A stretch of 46,313 nucleotides of DNA, from assembly GCA_015680685.1 (NCBI GenBank), contig MNCI01036481.1:91219-137531 (forward strand), given 5' to 3'. Positions 20,110 through 33,000 of the stretch are shown here, piece by piece; within the stretch, counting starts at the first letter, position 1, and each line of letters opens with the position of its first letter. The stretch is from Gnetum montanum. Lineage: Eukaryota; Streptophyta; Gnetopsida; Gnetales; Gnetaceae. The notes under the pieces were generated by a model. It saw nothing but the letters and a program-made list of their open reading frames with translations, did no database searches and had not been told where the DNA came from. Both the position numbers and the translations under genes were made by a program.

Positions 20110-20559
20110 TAACTTCACCTCTGAACCTCAATTGATGTTGACATAGTTAACTGCGGGTAGTGACACATTGTCTCCATGACTAAAAATTTTCCCTCTCTCA
20201 TAGGACAAGTGAATCTCTGGATGTATAGGGGATGAGACTACATGGAGCTTTGCTAACCATGACATTCCTAAGATCAAGTTGAATCCAAGTATCTCTTCAA
20301 CCACTAGGAAGTTAGTGCATGTAGGGAATTGCTTTCTAGCTATGAAATCCAAGGAGATGGAACCTTGCACCACTACTTGTGATCTATTAAATGACTTGAG
20401 TGCTGAAGTAGTGGTTTCTTGGATGCTCTTGGTTAGGCCAAGCTTGTCAACAATGGAAACTGGTACCACGTTAGTTATCATCCCAATGAACCTTGTAACT
20501 ACCAGCACATATGGTAACAAGGAGAGGATTAGATAGTACCTCTCCATTTCTAGAGTCAA
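20110..20559 (-). pseudogene. Aspartic protease relic of element C
   Basis: The minus-strand frame from 20559 reads ...ITNVVPVSIVDKLGLTKSI, then QVVVQGSISLDFIARKQFP, then EEILGFNLILGMSWLAKLHV and SPIHPEIHLSYERGKIF. This is the order of a plant retropepsin: flap, central strand and the ILG-xxWL segment. The catalytic D-S/T-G position reads I-G-M, so the active aspartate seems lost. It lies downstream of gag on the same strand and is homologous to the protease relic of element D (28.9-29.3 kb). Confidence 0.8.
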
Positions 20560-21299
20560 TATTCACTTTACTATCATGGAAGTTGAGCATGGTTGATGCC
20601 CATTTTCCCTAAGTGAAGCTTGCTTAATGACAAAGTGGATTGATTCTTTGTTGGAAGAAATGTCTTCACTCATAAGGATAGAGGCTAACACTCGAGCTAG
20701 TGCATCCCTATGAGCAAGAGAAGTTATGATTAAGTTATACAAGTTTGGTGATGTGTTTTCTTATTTTAATGACCATTTTACTTGTTCCATTATTTTAAGA
20801 AAAATATTTCCCTGGAATGTGATGTTTCAATCTTAATGGTTCTAACCTCCTCCATTGTTCCTAGAGTTTGTGGCCTAGGTTTCAGTGCATGTGCCTTGGG
20901 CCCCTTGTCCATGGATGTAGTTGCTCTTGGTATATCTTGTTTCGAAGCCTTTTGTTGTTTTTCACCTTTAATGGGATTTGTTGTTGGTTTTACGGTAGGT
21001 TGTTTTCATCTTTGTTGTGATGATGATTTCTTGCTAATCTTTGAGTTGTAAGTCATTATAGGTGAGCTTTGATCATGGGTTATCATGATTTTACTTGTTG
21101 AAGGTGAAGGGACTTGGATAATAAATGATTAGGATTTGAAGGATTAGTAACTCATGGTCTAGGCTATGTAGTTGATGCCACTAAAGGGAGGATACATATG
21201 ATGAAAGGCTTCTTAGGGGCCAGAGGAGGTGGTGCCTATATGATGAATGGATCTCTAGGCTTTATGTTTTGGGATTGTGGTGGTACTTTGATGACAAAT
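20560..21299 (-). other. Gag-protease linker of element C
   Basis: No domain is recognisable. The minus strand has short open pieces, S/P-rich near 21100-21250. It joins the gag C-terminal motif to protease in the expected order and is probably decayed gag-pol linker. Confidence 0.4.
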
Positions 21300-23280
21300 G
21301 GTTCCCTAGATAGAGTTATTATTGGTGCTTGGAGAGTTGGGCTCATTCAACAAAAACTCTCCATAGTCTATCATCTTTTGGAGGTCATTCCTTAATGCTA
21401 GGAAAAAATTGACATCATGACCAACCATTTGATGATAATTTCAATACCTATCCAGTCTGAAGTACTTTGATAGCTTTGGATCATCTTTAGTAGCTATCGT
21501 TGGGTCTTTAGCTATGTCACAAAGATAATTTTGCCTCTTACAAGCCTCTTCAGACAGTTGCTTATGTTGTGTATGGTTGTCTTTAAGCAACTTCTCTAGA
21601 ATCTTAGAGGGCTTCATAGGAAAACTTGTGTACTTAGAGCTATGCTTCCATCCAAAGTTTGGTCTTGGTTGATTTGGGGTGTAGAAAGTGGATGGTTGTG
21701 ATGAGTCTTAGGATGTGTTGTGTAGCAGTGATTCCCACCTTTTCCCTTATTTTTATTCTTTTGTTACTGCATCCATGATTGTATGTTCTTACTTGGTTTT
21801 ATTTTTATCCCTCCTTGCATGTTGATTTTTATAAGCCACATAGGTTGGGTTGTTGCCTAGCTCAGCTATCTTCTTAATGTTCTTGGTTTGTGAGAAGGGT
21901 TGGATTAGTAACTGGGGCTCTAGGGAGTAAAGCTTTAACTTGATAAAGTCATTTACTACTTCCTTGTAGATGGCTAAGACGTTAGTTTTAGTAGTAGGCT
22001 TTGGAATCTCATTAAGTGTTTAGTTCCACCTTTGAATAAACCTTTTAACCAATTCAAGTGGCCCCTACTTCATCTTCATTAGTTGATCTAATGTGGCATT
22101 CAACTTCAAGTTGAATCTGAAGTGGTTGACAACTTGGTTAATCAAGTTCTTAATGAAAGAGATGGAACCTCTAGGCAAGATTTGGTACCAATCTAGAGCC
22201 TTACCTTTGAGGGGAATAGGGAAAATCCTCAATATTGTATGTGGCCATGCTTGCAAAAAGAGGCACTTAGACTAAGAGGTGACTAGATGTGCATTGGAAT
22301 CTCCTTCATCATTGTATTTGGTGAATTTTGGAATAGGCAAGTCTGTAGGTAGGGTTATTTGAGGCACCATATGGCTTATAGGATCATCTTGGTAAAAGTC
22401 TAGAACCTTGGCCATCTATGTTGTACTAGCCTTGAGTTTCTGTAGCTCTTTGTTAAGGTCTTTGATCATTTGAAAGGCTTGATCCAAGCCTTAGGACATC
22501 TTCATGGGCTATGGTTCTTGTGTTGATGGTTGAGAATATAGTTTTGAAGTTAAGGTTATAAAATTAATGTTGGCATAGAAGAAAGAGGGCGTGCGGCCAT
22601 TATCATAGGTGGATTAAAAAAGGAAAAAGACATTTGAGTTGTAACTTGTGACACAAAGGGGATGAAAAGAGTATGAGAGGCTTGTGTTGGTTAGGGTCCC
22701 AATGAGGATCCTGCTATTATGACAAGGGTAGACGATGAGGTAGGCATCACCAACACTAGATGAACAAAGTTAGGTTTTGTGGAAAAAAGCATTAATGAGA
22801 ATAAGGAGGTGCATTAAGGCATGTATTGTGCCTAGTGTGTGGCAATAATAGGTGTAGACTTAAACATGGTAGGATGGATAGGAGGAGATTTGGACTAAGG
22901 GATTTGTCCAATCAATGAGGTAAGAGATATGGAGTTTGGTGTAGTAGTTTGGGAAGTCAAAGATTGGATAAGACTTAAATGAAGGTGTCTAGCTCTTGTT
23001 CAGCCTTAAACTCATCTTCCTCTTCTTGAAAATCCTCTGAGCTACTTCTCTCACTAAACTCATTAGCCTTTATGAGTTGTATGAGAATTTGTGCATAAAA
23101 GTTGGAGAGGAGAATTTGGTCATAAGAAGATGGAATGTATTCTTTCCCATCCCAGTGTATGATTTCAAATTAGCACTTAGTGTTAGATTTAAAGCATGGA
23201 ATCAAGAGACCATCTTGTATCTCGGCATAGAGGAAGCTATAGAACTCCTCATTAATGACCATGAAATCCATGTTTTTGTC
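21300..23280 (-). pseudogene. gag relic of element C
   Basis: From ~23260 the minus strand reads MDFMVINEEFYSFLYAEIQD and later KEYIPSSYDQILLSNFYAQI. From 22256 it reads MQAWPHTILRIFPIPLKGKA, then LDWYQILPRGSISFIKNLIN and NLKLNATLDQLMKMK, the Ty3 retrotransposon gag core. Near 21480-21380 it reads DDPKLSKYFRLDRY, then YHQMVGHDVNFFLALRNDLQ, a degenerate version of the CxxHxxxGHxTxxC...L motif typical of Tat-lineage gag. Several stops break it and frameshifts may be present. The same segments recur in the same order in element D. Confidence 0.75.
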
Positions 23281-24094
23281 TCTTTGCCTAAGTAATTATC
23301 TTCGTTCTATGGCTAGAGGGTCTTTTGGATCATAAATATGAATTGCATCTTAGTTAGATATCATATTTGTTAGGTTAAGAAGCAAGATCGTTGATCAGCT
23401 GAAAGACATTTTCAAAAGATGTTGCTTTGACCACTTGCTATTTTTAGTAAAACTTTCAACAAGTTGGGTTTCCCAACAATGTAGTTGGCTATAAATGAAA
23501 ACAATTGTTGACATTGCTATTGTAGTGAAGTGGTGTATACCACTCTTAGAAAGTGGTGTTATAGTTTTGAAGTTGGTAATATCAACTACGCTAGTGTTTC
23601 TAGTGAAAGTGTCTACTTTGGAGTGTGTGTAGTAGAAAACTATATTTTCTATCCAACTATGTTAAAGTAGGTGGTGGAAATGGGTTTTTAGTTAAAAAAT
23701 ACAATTGGAAAATTTTTGCCAAAAGATTGTGGATGTTGGTTTTAAGAAATGGAATATGAAAATTTTGAGTTTTTCAAGGACTACACTAGGATCTTGGAGA
23801 TATCTATGTTGGTCTTATTATGGAATTTCATAACATATGTAGTTGGATTTTTAAATGGATTTGCGTTTTCAAGGTAACTACATTGGTTCCAAGGAATCTA
23901 GATACCAATATGAAAGTATAGTAGGAAAAACCCAACTCGCTTACCACAACTATGCTAGGGTATTTGGGAAAGGGATTGGGTAGCAACATTGGCTTTGATA
24001 GAATATGTTTTCAGGTTTTAAAATTTGAAAACATAATAAACTTCGTATTTAGAAAAGATTGCCAAAGGATTTTTGGGCTAACAATTTGGGTGAA
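23281..24094 (-). other. 5' leader of element C
   Basis: Untranslated leader between the PBS and gag on the minus strand. It contains scattered 'ctacgctagtg', 'actatgctaggg' and 'gtggtgtataccact' elements like those of the LTR. No gene is seen. Confidence 0.4.
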
Positions 24095-24113
24095 GGTCCT
24101 CCTTCTAGCACCA
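24095..24113 (-). other. Primer binding site of element C
   Basis: The minus strand reads TGGTGCTAGAAGGAGGACC, a few bases after the LTR end (5' LTR on this strand). It has the TGG start expected of a site complementary to a tRNA 3' CCA end, and resembles the TGGCGCTAGAAGG-type sites I recall from Tat-lineage elements. The tRNA is not identified. Confidence 0.6.
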
Positions 24114-24118
24114 AAAAA

Positions 24119-25527
24119 CTATAGGACCTGGAAATTTTGGTTATTGGAATAGAAACTAGAATATCCTAGGCATTAGAACAATTTTAGCCTCAAATCCTAA
24201 GGGCCTCTAGAAACAAGATGCAAGGCACACTAGATGGTCTGGCTGATCACCCAAGGACTTACAAAAGTGTCAACAGAAATGTAAACGAAAATGAAAACAT
24301 AAACAAAAATGGAATTGTAGATCTAGAATGAAAATAGACATAGAAATGAAAACATGAAATTAAATCTAAATAGCAATGAAATATAAATTTATTGAAATGA
24401 GAAATAAAGTAAAAGATTTATGAAGTACAGATTTATGTGTTGGATGCACAAGAAGTCACTTGAAGGAGCTTGAAGTCCATTGGAGCCTGTAGTTTGCACT
24501 TGAAGCTCCATGATTTGGATGCTTATCAATCCTAATTTTAGCAACTCCCTACTAGTTATCATCAGAATTTGCAACTATGGTCACAAATGCTATTCCACCT
24601 TTGATGTAATGGTATCACATTGGGAGTCTCTACACCCATCATATATACCAGTATGTTTGTCAAAGAGGTTGCAAGGTTACAAAGGCTCTCTTGGTTACAA
24701 AATGCTTTTAGGTTATGGAACTACTTTTTTGAAGTTGTGGAACTGAAATAAGGTGTTTATGTTGGGGTTTTATAGGTGTGGAATTACTATTTTTAGTTCT
24801 GTGCATCACTGTCATGATTGATAATAGATTAATGTCTATTTGCAAGTGGAAATAGTTACAAATTTTATTGTAATTTCCATTTATAGTAAGTTTGGAATAC
24901 ACCATAGCCACCAAAGCCCATCCATTTACCAGAAATGGTAAATAGACTTTTGTGACTATGGTGGCACAATCCCAACTAACTTGACTTTAGTGGAGTACGG
25001 TGAAGTTGCTGGATATTGCTAAAAACTAATGGAAACTATGGAAAATGTTGGAAATTATGGAAAATGGTTATGACATTGGCCATGTTGCAACTACTGAAGA
25101 CTTGGGATCACTACACTGGCCACTATTAGGAAAATGGAAAATGGAAAATGAAAAATCCCAACAATTCTAACGTTGCATTTATGTTGGGTTTTGTGGTGAC
25201 TATGCTGAGTTTTGTTGGGAAATGAAAACCCAACACCATCTACGCTGAGGGTATATAATTCTAGTGTAGTTAAGGCTATACCCCTACAAAAATCCATGAA
25301 AATGCCAAATTTGGCAATTCCCAAGTCCAAATATAGACATGAAGTAACTTTTTCCATTGGTGAAGTGAGGTAATAGTAACTTCCAAGGCATTTTTCATCC
25401 AAAAAAAGCTAACATAGGCAAGATTGTAGCTCATGGGCTACAAATCTTAGTTTTAGAATAAAATCTTACTTCAAGTTGGAGAATGAAGGTTGCAATTTGC
25501 AATATGAATTTTCTTGGTGGTGTTTCA
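24119..25527 (-). repeat. 5' LTR of element C
   Basis: This is the second copy of the 13749-15209 LTR. Shared features in order include 'atcctaggca', the run ending 'gatcacccaaggactta', an 'agtacagatttatgtg' block, 'gactatgctgagttttg', and the end 'ttttcttggtggtgtttca'. Many substitutions and indels show that the insertion is old. Confidence 0.8.
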
Positions 25528-26085
25528 ACCAAAGCTAAAGTGTGACCACACTTGCCACTATTTTCATCATTTTTATTATACTGTATGTGGTGTGTAGTTT
25601 TTATTTTTGATGTCTTGGATACCAATGTATTCATTGTTCTTGCAGCACTAATGCGAGGTATCCACGTTTATTGAAAGCACATCCCACATAGCATAAATTC
25701 TAGATTTTCACTACTTATAAGCCTATTAACCTTTCAACATTTGTTCCCATTTTGTTAAAAGTCTAGCACTACACAAAATATGTTGAAGCCTATTTCTCAA
25801 GATTTACAGTAAAGACAGTTCATCTTTATATTTATCTCAAAGTACATTTTTTACATTTTACATTGATGTTTTTCTTAGTTTTTATATATACGATGAAGCC
25901 CATTTTATGTTTATGTTGTAACTATTTTCTTGAATTTATAGTGTACGCATGGATCTTACATTTACAATGTTATAGCATGCCCCTTATTTGTCAATTCTCT
26001 TAATTCCTTACTATTTATGCCTTTCTCATGAATTTTTTTACCTCAAAACATTGTTAATATTGCTAGCAACTAGGATTTGACTTCC
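25528..26085. other. Junction between elements C and D
   Basis: AT-rich and stop-rich. No LTR matching element D's 3' copies and no PBS could be found, so the 5' end of D is missing or unrecognisable. No gene is seen. Confidence 0.4.
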
Positions 26086-28010
26086 ATTTATAACATAAAA
26101 GATCTGGCAATTATGGAATGTAGAAAATTCCTTAGGCATCTAGAATGGAGTCTTACACATACCGAAATTAGTGAGGCATACAATTATTTTATTTGTGCTA
26201 AAACCTAGGCTAGTTTGTGTATTCCATGTAAGGAGTTAGAGTTCAAGTGCTAGTATGATCTCATCCATAGAAATGAAAAGGAATAGATCCCTTTCCCTTA
26301 TAACCACATATAGCTTTCAAAGTTGTATCATGCTAGTCTAATTGGTCGATGCTAATGATGAAGTCATAGCTAGAGAACAAGATCATGAGGACTAGGATGA
26401 ACTAGGAGGATACTATGAAACCGATACTCACCTAGAAGATCTTCTATAATGGTTAATTCTTAACTTGTCTATGATTAATCCATTACATTCCATCTTTGTG
26501 GTAAACTAAATACCCTATGTAAATCAAGCCTTACAACCTATCTCTCCTAGTTTTTTTATCCATGTCTTTTAGTCTGCAAGTAACTATGACATCCCAACCC
26601 CATTTAGGCAAACTACTCCAGTAGTCTCCTCTCTACCACCACCTTTCATAATCTTAATCAATCCCTCATTAGGACCTTAGATCTCACATGTCTCATGTGG
26701 TCCTTTCATTTCCAATGTTCCCTACATCCCTCAAGTCCCTATCCCAACATCATTTTCAATGTTTAACAATCTTGCAATAGTAACAACATGATCTGTTTAG
26801 TCAATACCATTATCCATTGGGTAGCCACATATAAGTCAGCCAATCATGCAATCCTCTAAAGCACCACAGAGCCTAGATCAAGCCTTCTAGATGGTCCAAA
26901 ACTTTATTGAGAAGCTATGCAAAGTTAAGGTAAGTACTACACAAAATGTAAAGATTATGAAATTTTACTAAGATGATCCCATTAACCTTGGTGTGCCCCA
27001 AATAATGTTACCCACAGGCATCCCTATCTTATATTTCATAAAATAAAATGATGAAGAAGATCCTAATGCACACCTGATCACTTTCCATTCTGAGTGTCTC
27101 CTATTACAAGATTGACCTCATGCAATATTGTGGATCTTCCCTATGTCCTTATTGGGAAAAGCCTTATATTGATATTGAATGTTTTTGAGAGGTTTCATAT
27201 CATCACTTAATGATCTAATTACCAAATTTGTTAATTGGTTTAAGTATAATTTGAGGTTAGATACAACATTAGATCAACTTAAGAAAGTGAGACAAGGATT
27301 TCTTGAGCCAGTGAAAAAGTTCATTCAATGATGAAATGCAACATTAAATAAGATTCTAGAATCCATCTTTGAAACCCATCTTTTAGCTATTTTCAAATGA
27401 GTTGTCAAAAACTTTAGTAAGTCAAAAATTTACTACCTGGACCCTTGATCACTTAGTTAGGCCTTTTTTCAAATTAAGAGCATTAAAGAAACCATTGAAG
27501 CTAGCAATGATCCAACCTATGTAGCCTATAAAAATCGAGACATGAAGAAGGATAGGGATAAGAGTAAATAAGCACAAATAACTTTGGAAACTGTAGCAAA
27601 GGATGTAAAGTCAATAGAGGAATAAAAGTGATCATAGCCTAACACTCCTATCTTATCCCAACCATCTACTTTGGATGCCTTCAGTGTCTCCAACCAACTA
27701 AAACCAAATTTTGAACATAAGGATAGGTTCAAATACATCAAATTACCGATGAAACCTTTTGAGCTCCTTAACTAGTTTCTTAAAAACACTCACAAAAGAT
27801 GCAGTCATCTTTATAAGATCACTAGAGATCCAACAATAGTCACCAAGGATGATCCTCAATTGTCAAAATACTTGCATCTTCATTGGTTTTTCCACTATCA
27901 CTAGTTTTTTGTTCACGATATTGAATGTTGCTTATTCTTGAAAGATAACCCTAGAAGATGTTCAATAGTTGAGAGTTGGTATTGGATGCATCTAACATGG
28001 TAAGGCCCTA
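26086..28010 (+). pseudogene. gag relic of element D
   Basis: Three landmarks match element C's gag. Near 26180-26340: AYNYFICAKT, then CIPCKELEFKC and IPFPYNHI. Near 27100-27330: PHAILWIFPMSLLGKALY, then GFISSLNDLITKFVNWFKYN and LRLDTTLDQLKKVRQGF. Near 27850-27960: DDPQLSKYLHLHWFFHYH and FVHDIECCLFLKDN, the decayed zinc-knuckle-like segment. Stops occur throughout and frames shift. Confidence 0.75.
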
Positions 28011-28879
28011 AAAATAATCAATTCATATATTCATATATATATATATATATATAAATAGCACTAGCAGTAACCCTAACATAATCACAACCTTTAACATCCC
28101 TAATAAGTCTAAACCTACTAGAAAGTCATTCGTGGATAAGGTACCTCCCTATGATAATTAGACTTTAGCTTCCTTAAGTGAAAAAACACCTTTCATAATA
28201 AGGGTACCATCACCAATAGTTCCCAAGGAACCCTTTGTTATCAAGATCCCTTGACTCTCTACCAGTAAGCCTAAAATGAATAATGACCAACATTCTTCCA
28301 GTATAGCCAACACCTTGACACTTTCCCCACCAATTAATAAGAATTTACCATCAAAACAATAAAAACCACTAGTTTCGAGGCCTAAGACAACAAAAAATAT
28401 TTAGCAAAATATTTAGAAGGAAGTTGATTCACCAAAGCCTACTCTAATATCAATCATATCTATGAATCCCACTCTTGAAACTACATCAACAAGCCTAACA
28501 AAAAAATAATAATTATAAATTATATGTAAGAAAAGGACCTAACCATATGTTAAAGCAGAAGGTAAAAATCCTAAGAAAGATGAGGAAAAGACTACTAAAA
28601 CTAAAAAATTTCATGTGAATGAAAAAGACTTCCTCATAGTCATGGAACAAGTTAAACTATTCTTAAAATAAAAGAATACATCATTGAGCCTCTATGACCT
28701 GGGAATGACTTCCCCTACTTACCAAGCAATGTTAGTTAAAGTATTAACCTTTATCCCCATGAGTGAAAACACGCATGCTAGTGAAGAGTCAATTCACTCC
28801 ATCATTATGCCACCTCCACTCAAAGAAGAACCAAAACATACACACTAAAATTTTGTGATAGTGAGATCAAGATAAATCC
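28011..28879 (+). other. Gag-protease linker of element D
   Basis: An (AT)n microsatellite lies at about 28033-28051. The rest is A- and C-rich with short open pieces (P/T/S-rich) as in decayed gag-pol linkers. No domain is recognised. Confidence 0.4.
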
Positions 28880-29430
28880 CCAAAATGATGAAGCATTATG
28901 TGTCATATTTTTTTATCATGATATGTATTGGCCAATATAAAATTCACCATGTTCATGTTAACGATGGAGTAGTAACAAATGTAATCCCTTTATCCATCAT
29001 AAAATGCTTAGGCCTAGCTAAAACACTCAAAAATCCTCTACCTCTACTCCTAAATATTTTAATAGATTATGAGTAGCAGTAAGAGGTTTGATTTCACTAG
29101 ACTTTGTGGACAAAGTGTAATTTCCTATGCTGATTTCTTGGTCATGGAAGAAACACCTAGTTTAAACTTAATTCTAGGATGGCCCTAGTTGACAAGATTA
29201 TGAGCAGTCTCTTCTTCTATTCACCAAGAAATATACCTATCCTAAGAAGGAGTTGAAATCATAAATCACAGGGATAGTGTGCTTCCTTTATCAGTTAATT
29301 ATTTTGATATTGAACAAGGATCTAAAGTAGAATTTCAAGATGAAATTCTCATTACCAGTGATGAACCTAATATTAAAGATAGACCTATCATCACTATAAT
29401 CATTAATATTGAAACGTTAGATGAAACCTA
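28880..29430 (+). pseudogene. Aspartic protease relic of element D
   Basis: The frame from 28885 reads HHVHVNDGVVTNVIPLSIIK followed by CLGLAKTLKN. After a stop and a frame change it continues with a LISLDF-like segment, then SSIHQEIYLS and VLPLSVNYFDIEQGSKVEFQ. It parallels the element C protease segment by segment. The D-G of VNDGVV sits at the catalytic aspartate position; the ILG-xxWL segment is damaged. Confidence 0.7.
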
Positions 29431-30099
29431 AGAAAAACTCCCATTTAGCATTGTGAGTGAAGGGGATGGAGAATATAGGGTCATGTATGAAGAATTTCAT
29501 GAATTTCCTAACCTATCAAAGATCAGGAAAAATTGCATAATTAATATTTCTCCCCTTTGTATACTAGTGATCATTTGTTTATCTTATTGCATTATTTTTT
29601 AGTCTTTAATTTTATTTGCATATTTCTTTATATTTTTTACTTTGTTACATTATTTTTCATACTTTTTCAATTTACAATTCATGTTTAATGTCTTATGCAT
29701 AAAACATAAAAACCTACACATATGTAAACAAAAATTGTAACAAGGGAGCACCACAAAACCAAAACATAGATAAAACAAAATGGGCTAACACATGAATGGA
29801 GAAATCTATAACATTAGCCAAAACCTAATTATTTGAAAATAATACATCATCTCTAAGACCATCAAGGCTAATAAACAAAAAAAAATTAACATAGGATAGT
29901 AGTCATGACACATAAAAAATGGCATGTATCATGTGTAAAAATGACATAATCAAGTTATGAGAGGAGGGACACTGCCAAAATCCCCATCATCACCATCATT
30001 GCTAGGAACCTATGAACAAAACAAGTAAATAGTCATTAATGAAATTAGTAGCCATATACATAGCCTAAAATCATCATAGAAAACAAAAAAAAAAATTTA
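29431..30099. other. AT-rich spacer
   Basis: No convincing coding capacity. The plus strand shows the end of the protease-RT linker up to ~29600, then T-rich and A-rich sequence. It separates the sense protease relic from the antisense gene relic. Confidence 0.4.
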
Positions 30100-33000
30100 T
30101 AACATATGAACCTTAAGAGTAAGGTTAGGAGCAATATATTTCAATGCAAACTATGGAAGGTGTATCTCATGCCTACGAAGTATCTCATCTGCAATCATGT
30201 GAACTCAACCAATATCACCCAAGTCCATATTTTGTTCTTCAAAATCCATCTAGTCTAAAACACCCCTATGAAAAGTGGCTATAGAAGCTTCCCTAGATAC
30301 AATCATAATATAAGGGATTAGAGACTCAAACATAACCAATGACTCTCTAAATCACTTGAAAGCATTATTAACCCACATGCATGACATAAATATCTATTAT
30401 GCACAATGCTTAATGACATTAACTCTTCATGACTTCTGATAGTTATCTCTCTCTTCCTTGTATAGCCTTCTATGTACCTTTTAAATCTTAACCCATTACC
30501 ACACATAAGCACAATAATCCTTCCACTCCTGTGTATTACATACCCTGACCTCAATTTTTAAATTTTTTTCTAAACTACTCTTGACTACAGANCTCAATTT
30601 TTAAATTTTTTTCTAAACTACTCTTGACTACAGAGACCTTGCCTTGCATAGCTGACCAATACCAAGCCCATTCTATTTCCTGTGTCCTCAAAGAGTCCTT
30701 GTTAACCACATGAACCTCTATGAACTCATTGCAATCTTTAAGACTATGGACCTCCTTAGAAAGCTTCTAAACTTAAGCCTCCACATTCATAAGATGTTTC
30801 CATAAGACCTCATTAGCCTAATTTCCTTTCCAAAAGGATTTTGTGCATGATGTTGCACATCTCATAGCTTCCTCATATAATTACCTAAGCAAGGTCTCAT
30901 GATTAGGAGGTAAAACAAACATCTCATCAAATTCAAAATTCTCTATAGGATCACACATAATCTTAGAGACTACTGCACATATCAAAGAAAAAGAAAAAGT
31001 GTGTATAAGTTAGACAAAACTCATAAGCCATAAAAGAAGAACCAAACTAGAATAATAGCCATGTTAGAATATTTCTCATCAGCCTTTGGCTCTATTTGCT
31101 AGAGCCTATTAATCATATCACACATCACTCCCTTCATGAATTCTACCTTGTCAAGTACTTCTACTCAAGGTTTAGTTTGAAGAGCAACTATATTAGAAGA
31201 GGAAGAAATGTCTGTTCCTAGTCAAATGTAGTCTTGTTAGTCAAAAACTAAGTAGCCAAAAATAAAATATATAAAAATATAAATACATATGTAAAAATTT
31301 CAAGTAATATACTAGGAAAATTGTGAGGGATGTCCATGAGATGGTCATTGCCTTAAGAAAGATCATCTATGAAGATGGAAGTTAGTGCATCATCTTCTTT
31401 TTTGTTCAGCCTTTCTTCTTCCTCCTTACGTTGTTATTCAGCCTCTACCATAGTCTTGGAAATTGCTTCCTTTTAGCCATCTGAATGACAATCAAGAAAA
31501 TTAGTAAACTACTAATCCCAAAAATAATTAGAGTACAATAAAAAAAAATAGCAAACATATGTGTACCTTCTAACACCTATTGTGCCATCTTAACTTTGAT
31601 TACTAACTTTGGTCTAGGTTCTTGCTTGCTCTAGAGTGGAAGTTCTTTTTCAACTCTAGGATACTTTATCCTTTCCTTGGCAACTCATTCAACTTTTGCA
31701 CATAATTGTTTGGCCCTTTTTTCATGACCTGTAGTCATCATTGGCTCAACCCCTATGCTATCTAAGGAACATCCATAATGATCATAGATCTTCTTAGTGG
31801 ATACAGATAGAGATTTACCAGTGTCCTCAATGGATGGGTCTTATGTACAAATAGAATTAAAAAATGTTTTATCCAAGATTGGAAAACTGAGATAGATCAT
31901 GTTTCACCCATTTCCCATTAAATTTCACAACCAAGAACTCTATAAACCTTCTAAAATACACTATAAAATTGTAAAATGCACATGGTATAGAGAGTTTATT
32001 TTCTTGTAAAGCTTCTAAGTTTTAGTTTAGAGCCCCTAAACAAAAACTACAACCTAATCAAACTTAACCCCTTCCAATATTACATGTTGCATTATCCAAG
32101 CCTGTGGTAGCCCCATGATCTTCTTTTGTGATAACAACATAGGAAAACCTCTTGAATGTAACATAGTATAAAACTTATTCACATTCTCAAATTTTCACTT
32201 CTCTAGGGACAAGGTCGCATTAGAAGAAGAATTCAACCAAGCCTTCAAGTTATAAAACAAGTTCTCATCAACACTTTGAACCACTAGAAAGCCATGGACA
32301 TGCATGCAAAATTTTTTGGCATCCTCATTGAAGGAGTCAATCAGGTTTAACATCGTTGCTAGTGAAGCAATAGGACTAGGAAGCATAAACAAGTCAAACA
32401 GGTGTGTGTTCAATATCCTCTACTAAATATCTACTGGAGCCCTATTAGCCAACCAATCTTGGGCCTTGTCCACCTTCCCCCATTTGAGAAGTATCTTTTC
32501 TTCAATTTGGCCAAAACTAACTATGATGATGGTAGACTTTTCACAAAATCTATTTGAACAAATCTCAATTAACCTATGAAACCACCAAAGTGTTGCCAAC
32601 ATAAAACATAAGGAAGATCATACATAAAACCACAAATACATGAATAACATTAAGCATAAATACTATGAACCTACTTGATTTTGCCTATGATGTTGGAGCT
32701 CTTTACTGGGTCATAGCTCTCATGCCATAGTTAGGGAGATCCAAAAACACATGAGTGCACTTAGCATCTATACACTTTTGATCCACTTGTGAATAGTGCA
32801 TCTTATACCATACCACCTCTACATCAAGATGGTTAATCACATGTACACTAATGTTTTCACCTTGAGAAAACTCCTCCAACATAGTATGAGCTAGAAGCAA
32901 GTTTGATTATTTGCAACCAATCCTCCCCTTTGAGCATGAAATTATGAACAAACATAAAACTAGTCAAATAGATTACCATAAAATCAAGCAATAAACATGT
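30100..33000 (-). pseudogene. Antisense accessory-gene relic in element D
   Basis: Long stretches of the minus strand are coherently protein-like. 32900-32703 reads MLLAHTMLEEFSQGENISVH and HLDVEVVWYKMHYSQVDQKC. 32413-32195 reads MNTHLFDLFMLPSPIASLAT and ENLFYNLKAWLNSSSNATLS, continuing after the stop with FYTMLHSRGFPMLLSQKKIM. 30960-30320 reads MCDPIENFEFDEMFVLPPNH, YEEAMRCATSCTKSFW and EIEWAWYWSAMQGKVSVVKS, then a charged helical tail. Several stops interrupt it. No known domain is certain. A globular N-terminal half followed by a helical C-terminal half recalls the 928-aa protein of element A, but I cannot show homology. Antisense accessory ORFs are known in some Tat-lineage elements, usually after pol; here it lies between protease and RT. 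Confidence 0.5.
30550..30634. other. 42-bp perfect duplication around a single N: probable assembly join
   Basis: The 42 bases at 30550-30591 are repeated exactly at 30593-30634, with one N at 30592 between them. In this decayed region an exact tandem copy with an ambiguous base in the middle is best explained as two overlapping contig ends joined without merging. The antisense reading frame becomes continuous if one copy is ignored. Confidence 0.85.

Larger units (their letters stand above)
13749..25527 (-). mobile_element. Element C: Tat-like Ty3/gypsy retrotransposon lacking polymerase
   Basis: Two direct repeats of ~1.4 kb (13749-15209 and ~24119-25527) flank gag and protease relics that read on the minus strand. 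Orientation is fixed three ways: gag-protease order, a PPT at 15210-15222, and a tRNA-type PBS at 24095-24113, each next to the correct LTR. RT, RNase H and integrase are absent. The space after protease is filled by repeat arrays (19800-17250). Homology of gag, protease and the PPT block to element D puts both in one lineage. No target duplication is evident. Confidence 0.8.

Noticed and set aside
20128-20559. Host gene encoding an aspartic protease
   Set aside because: Catalytic motif is lost, gag relic lies upstream on the same strand, and the same gag-protease order recurs in element D.
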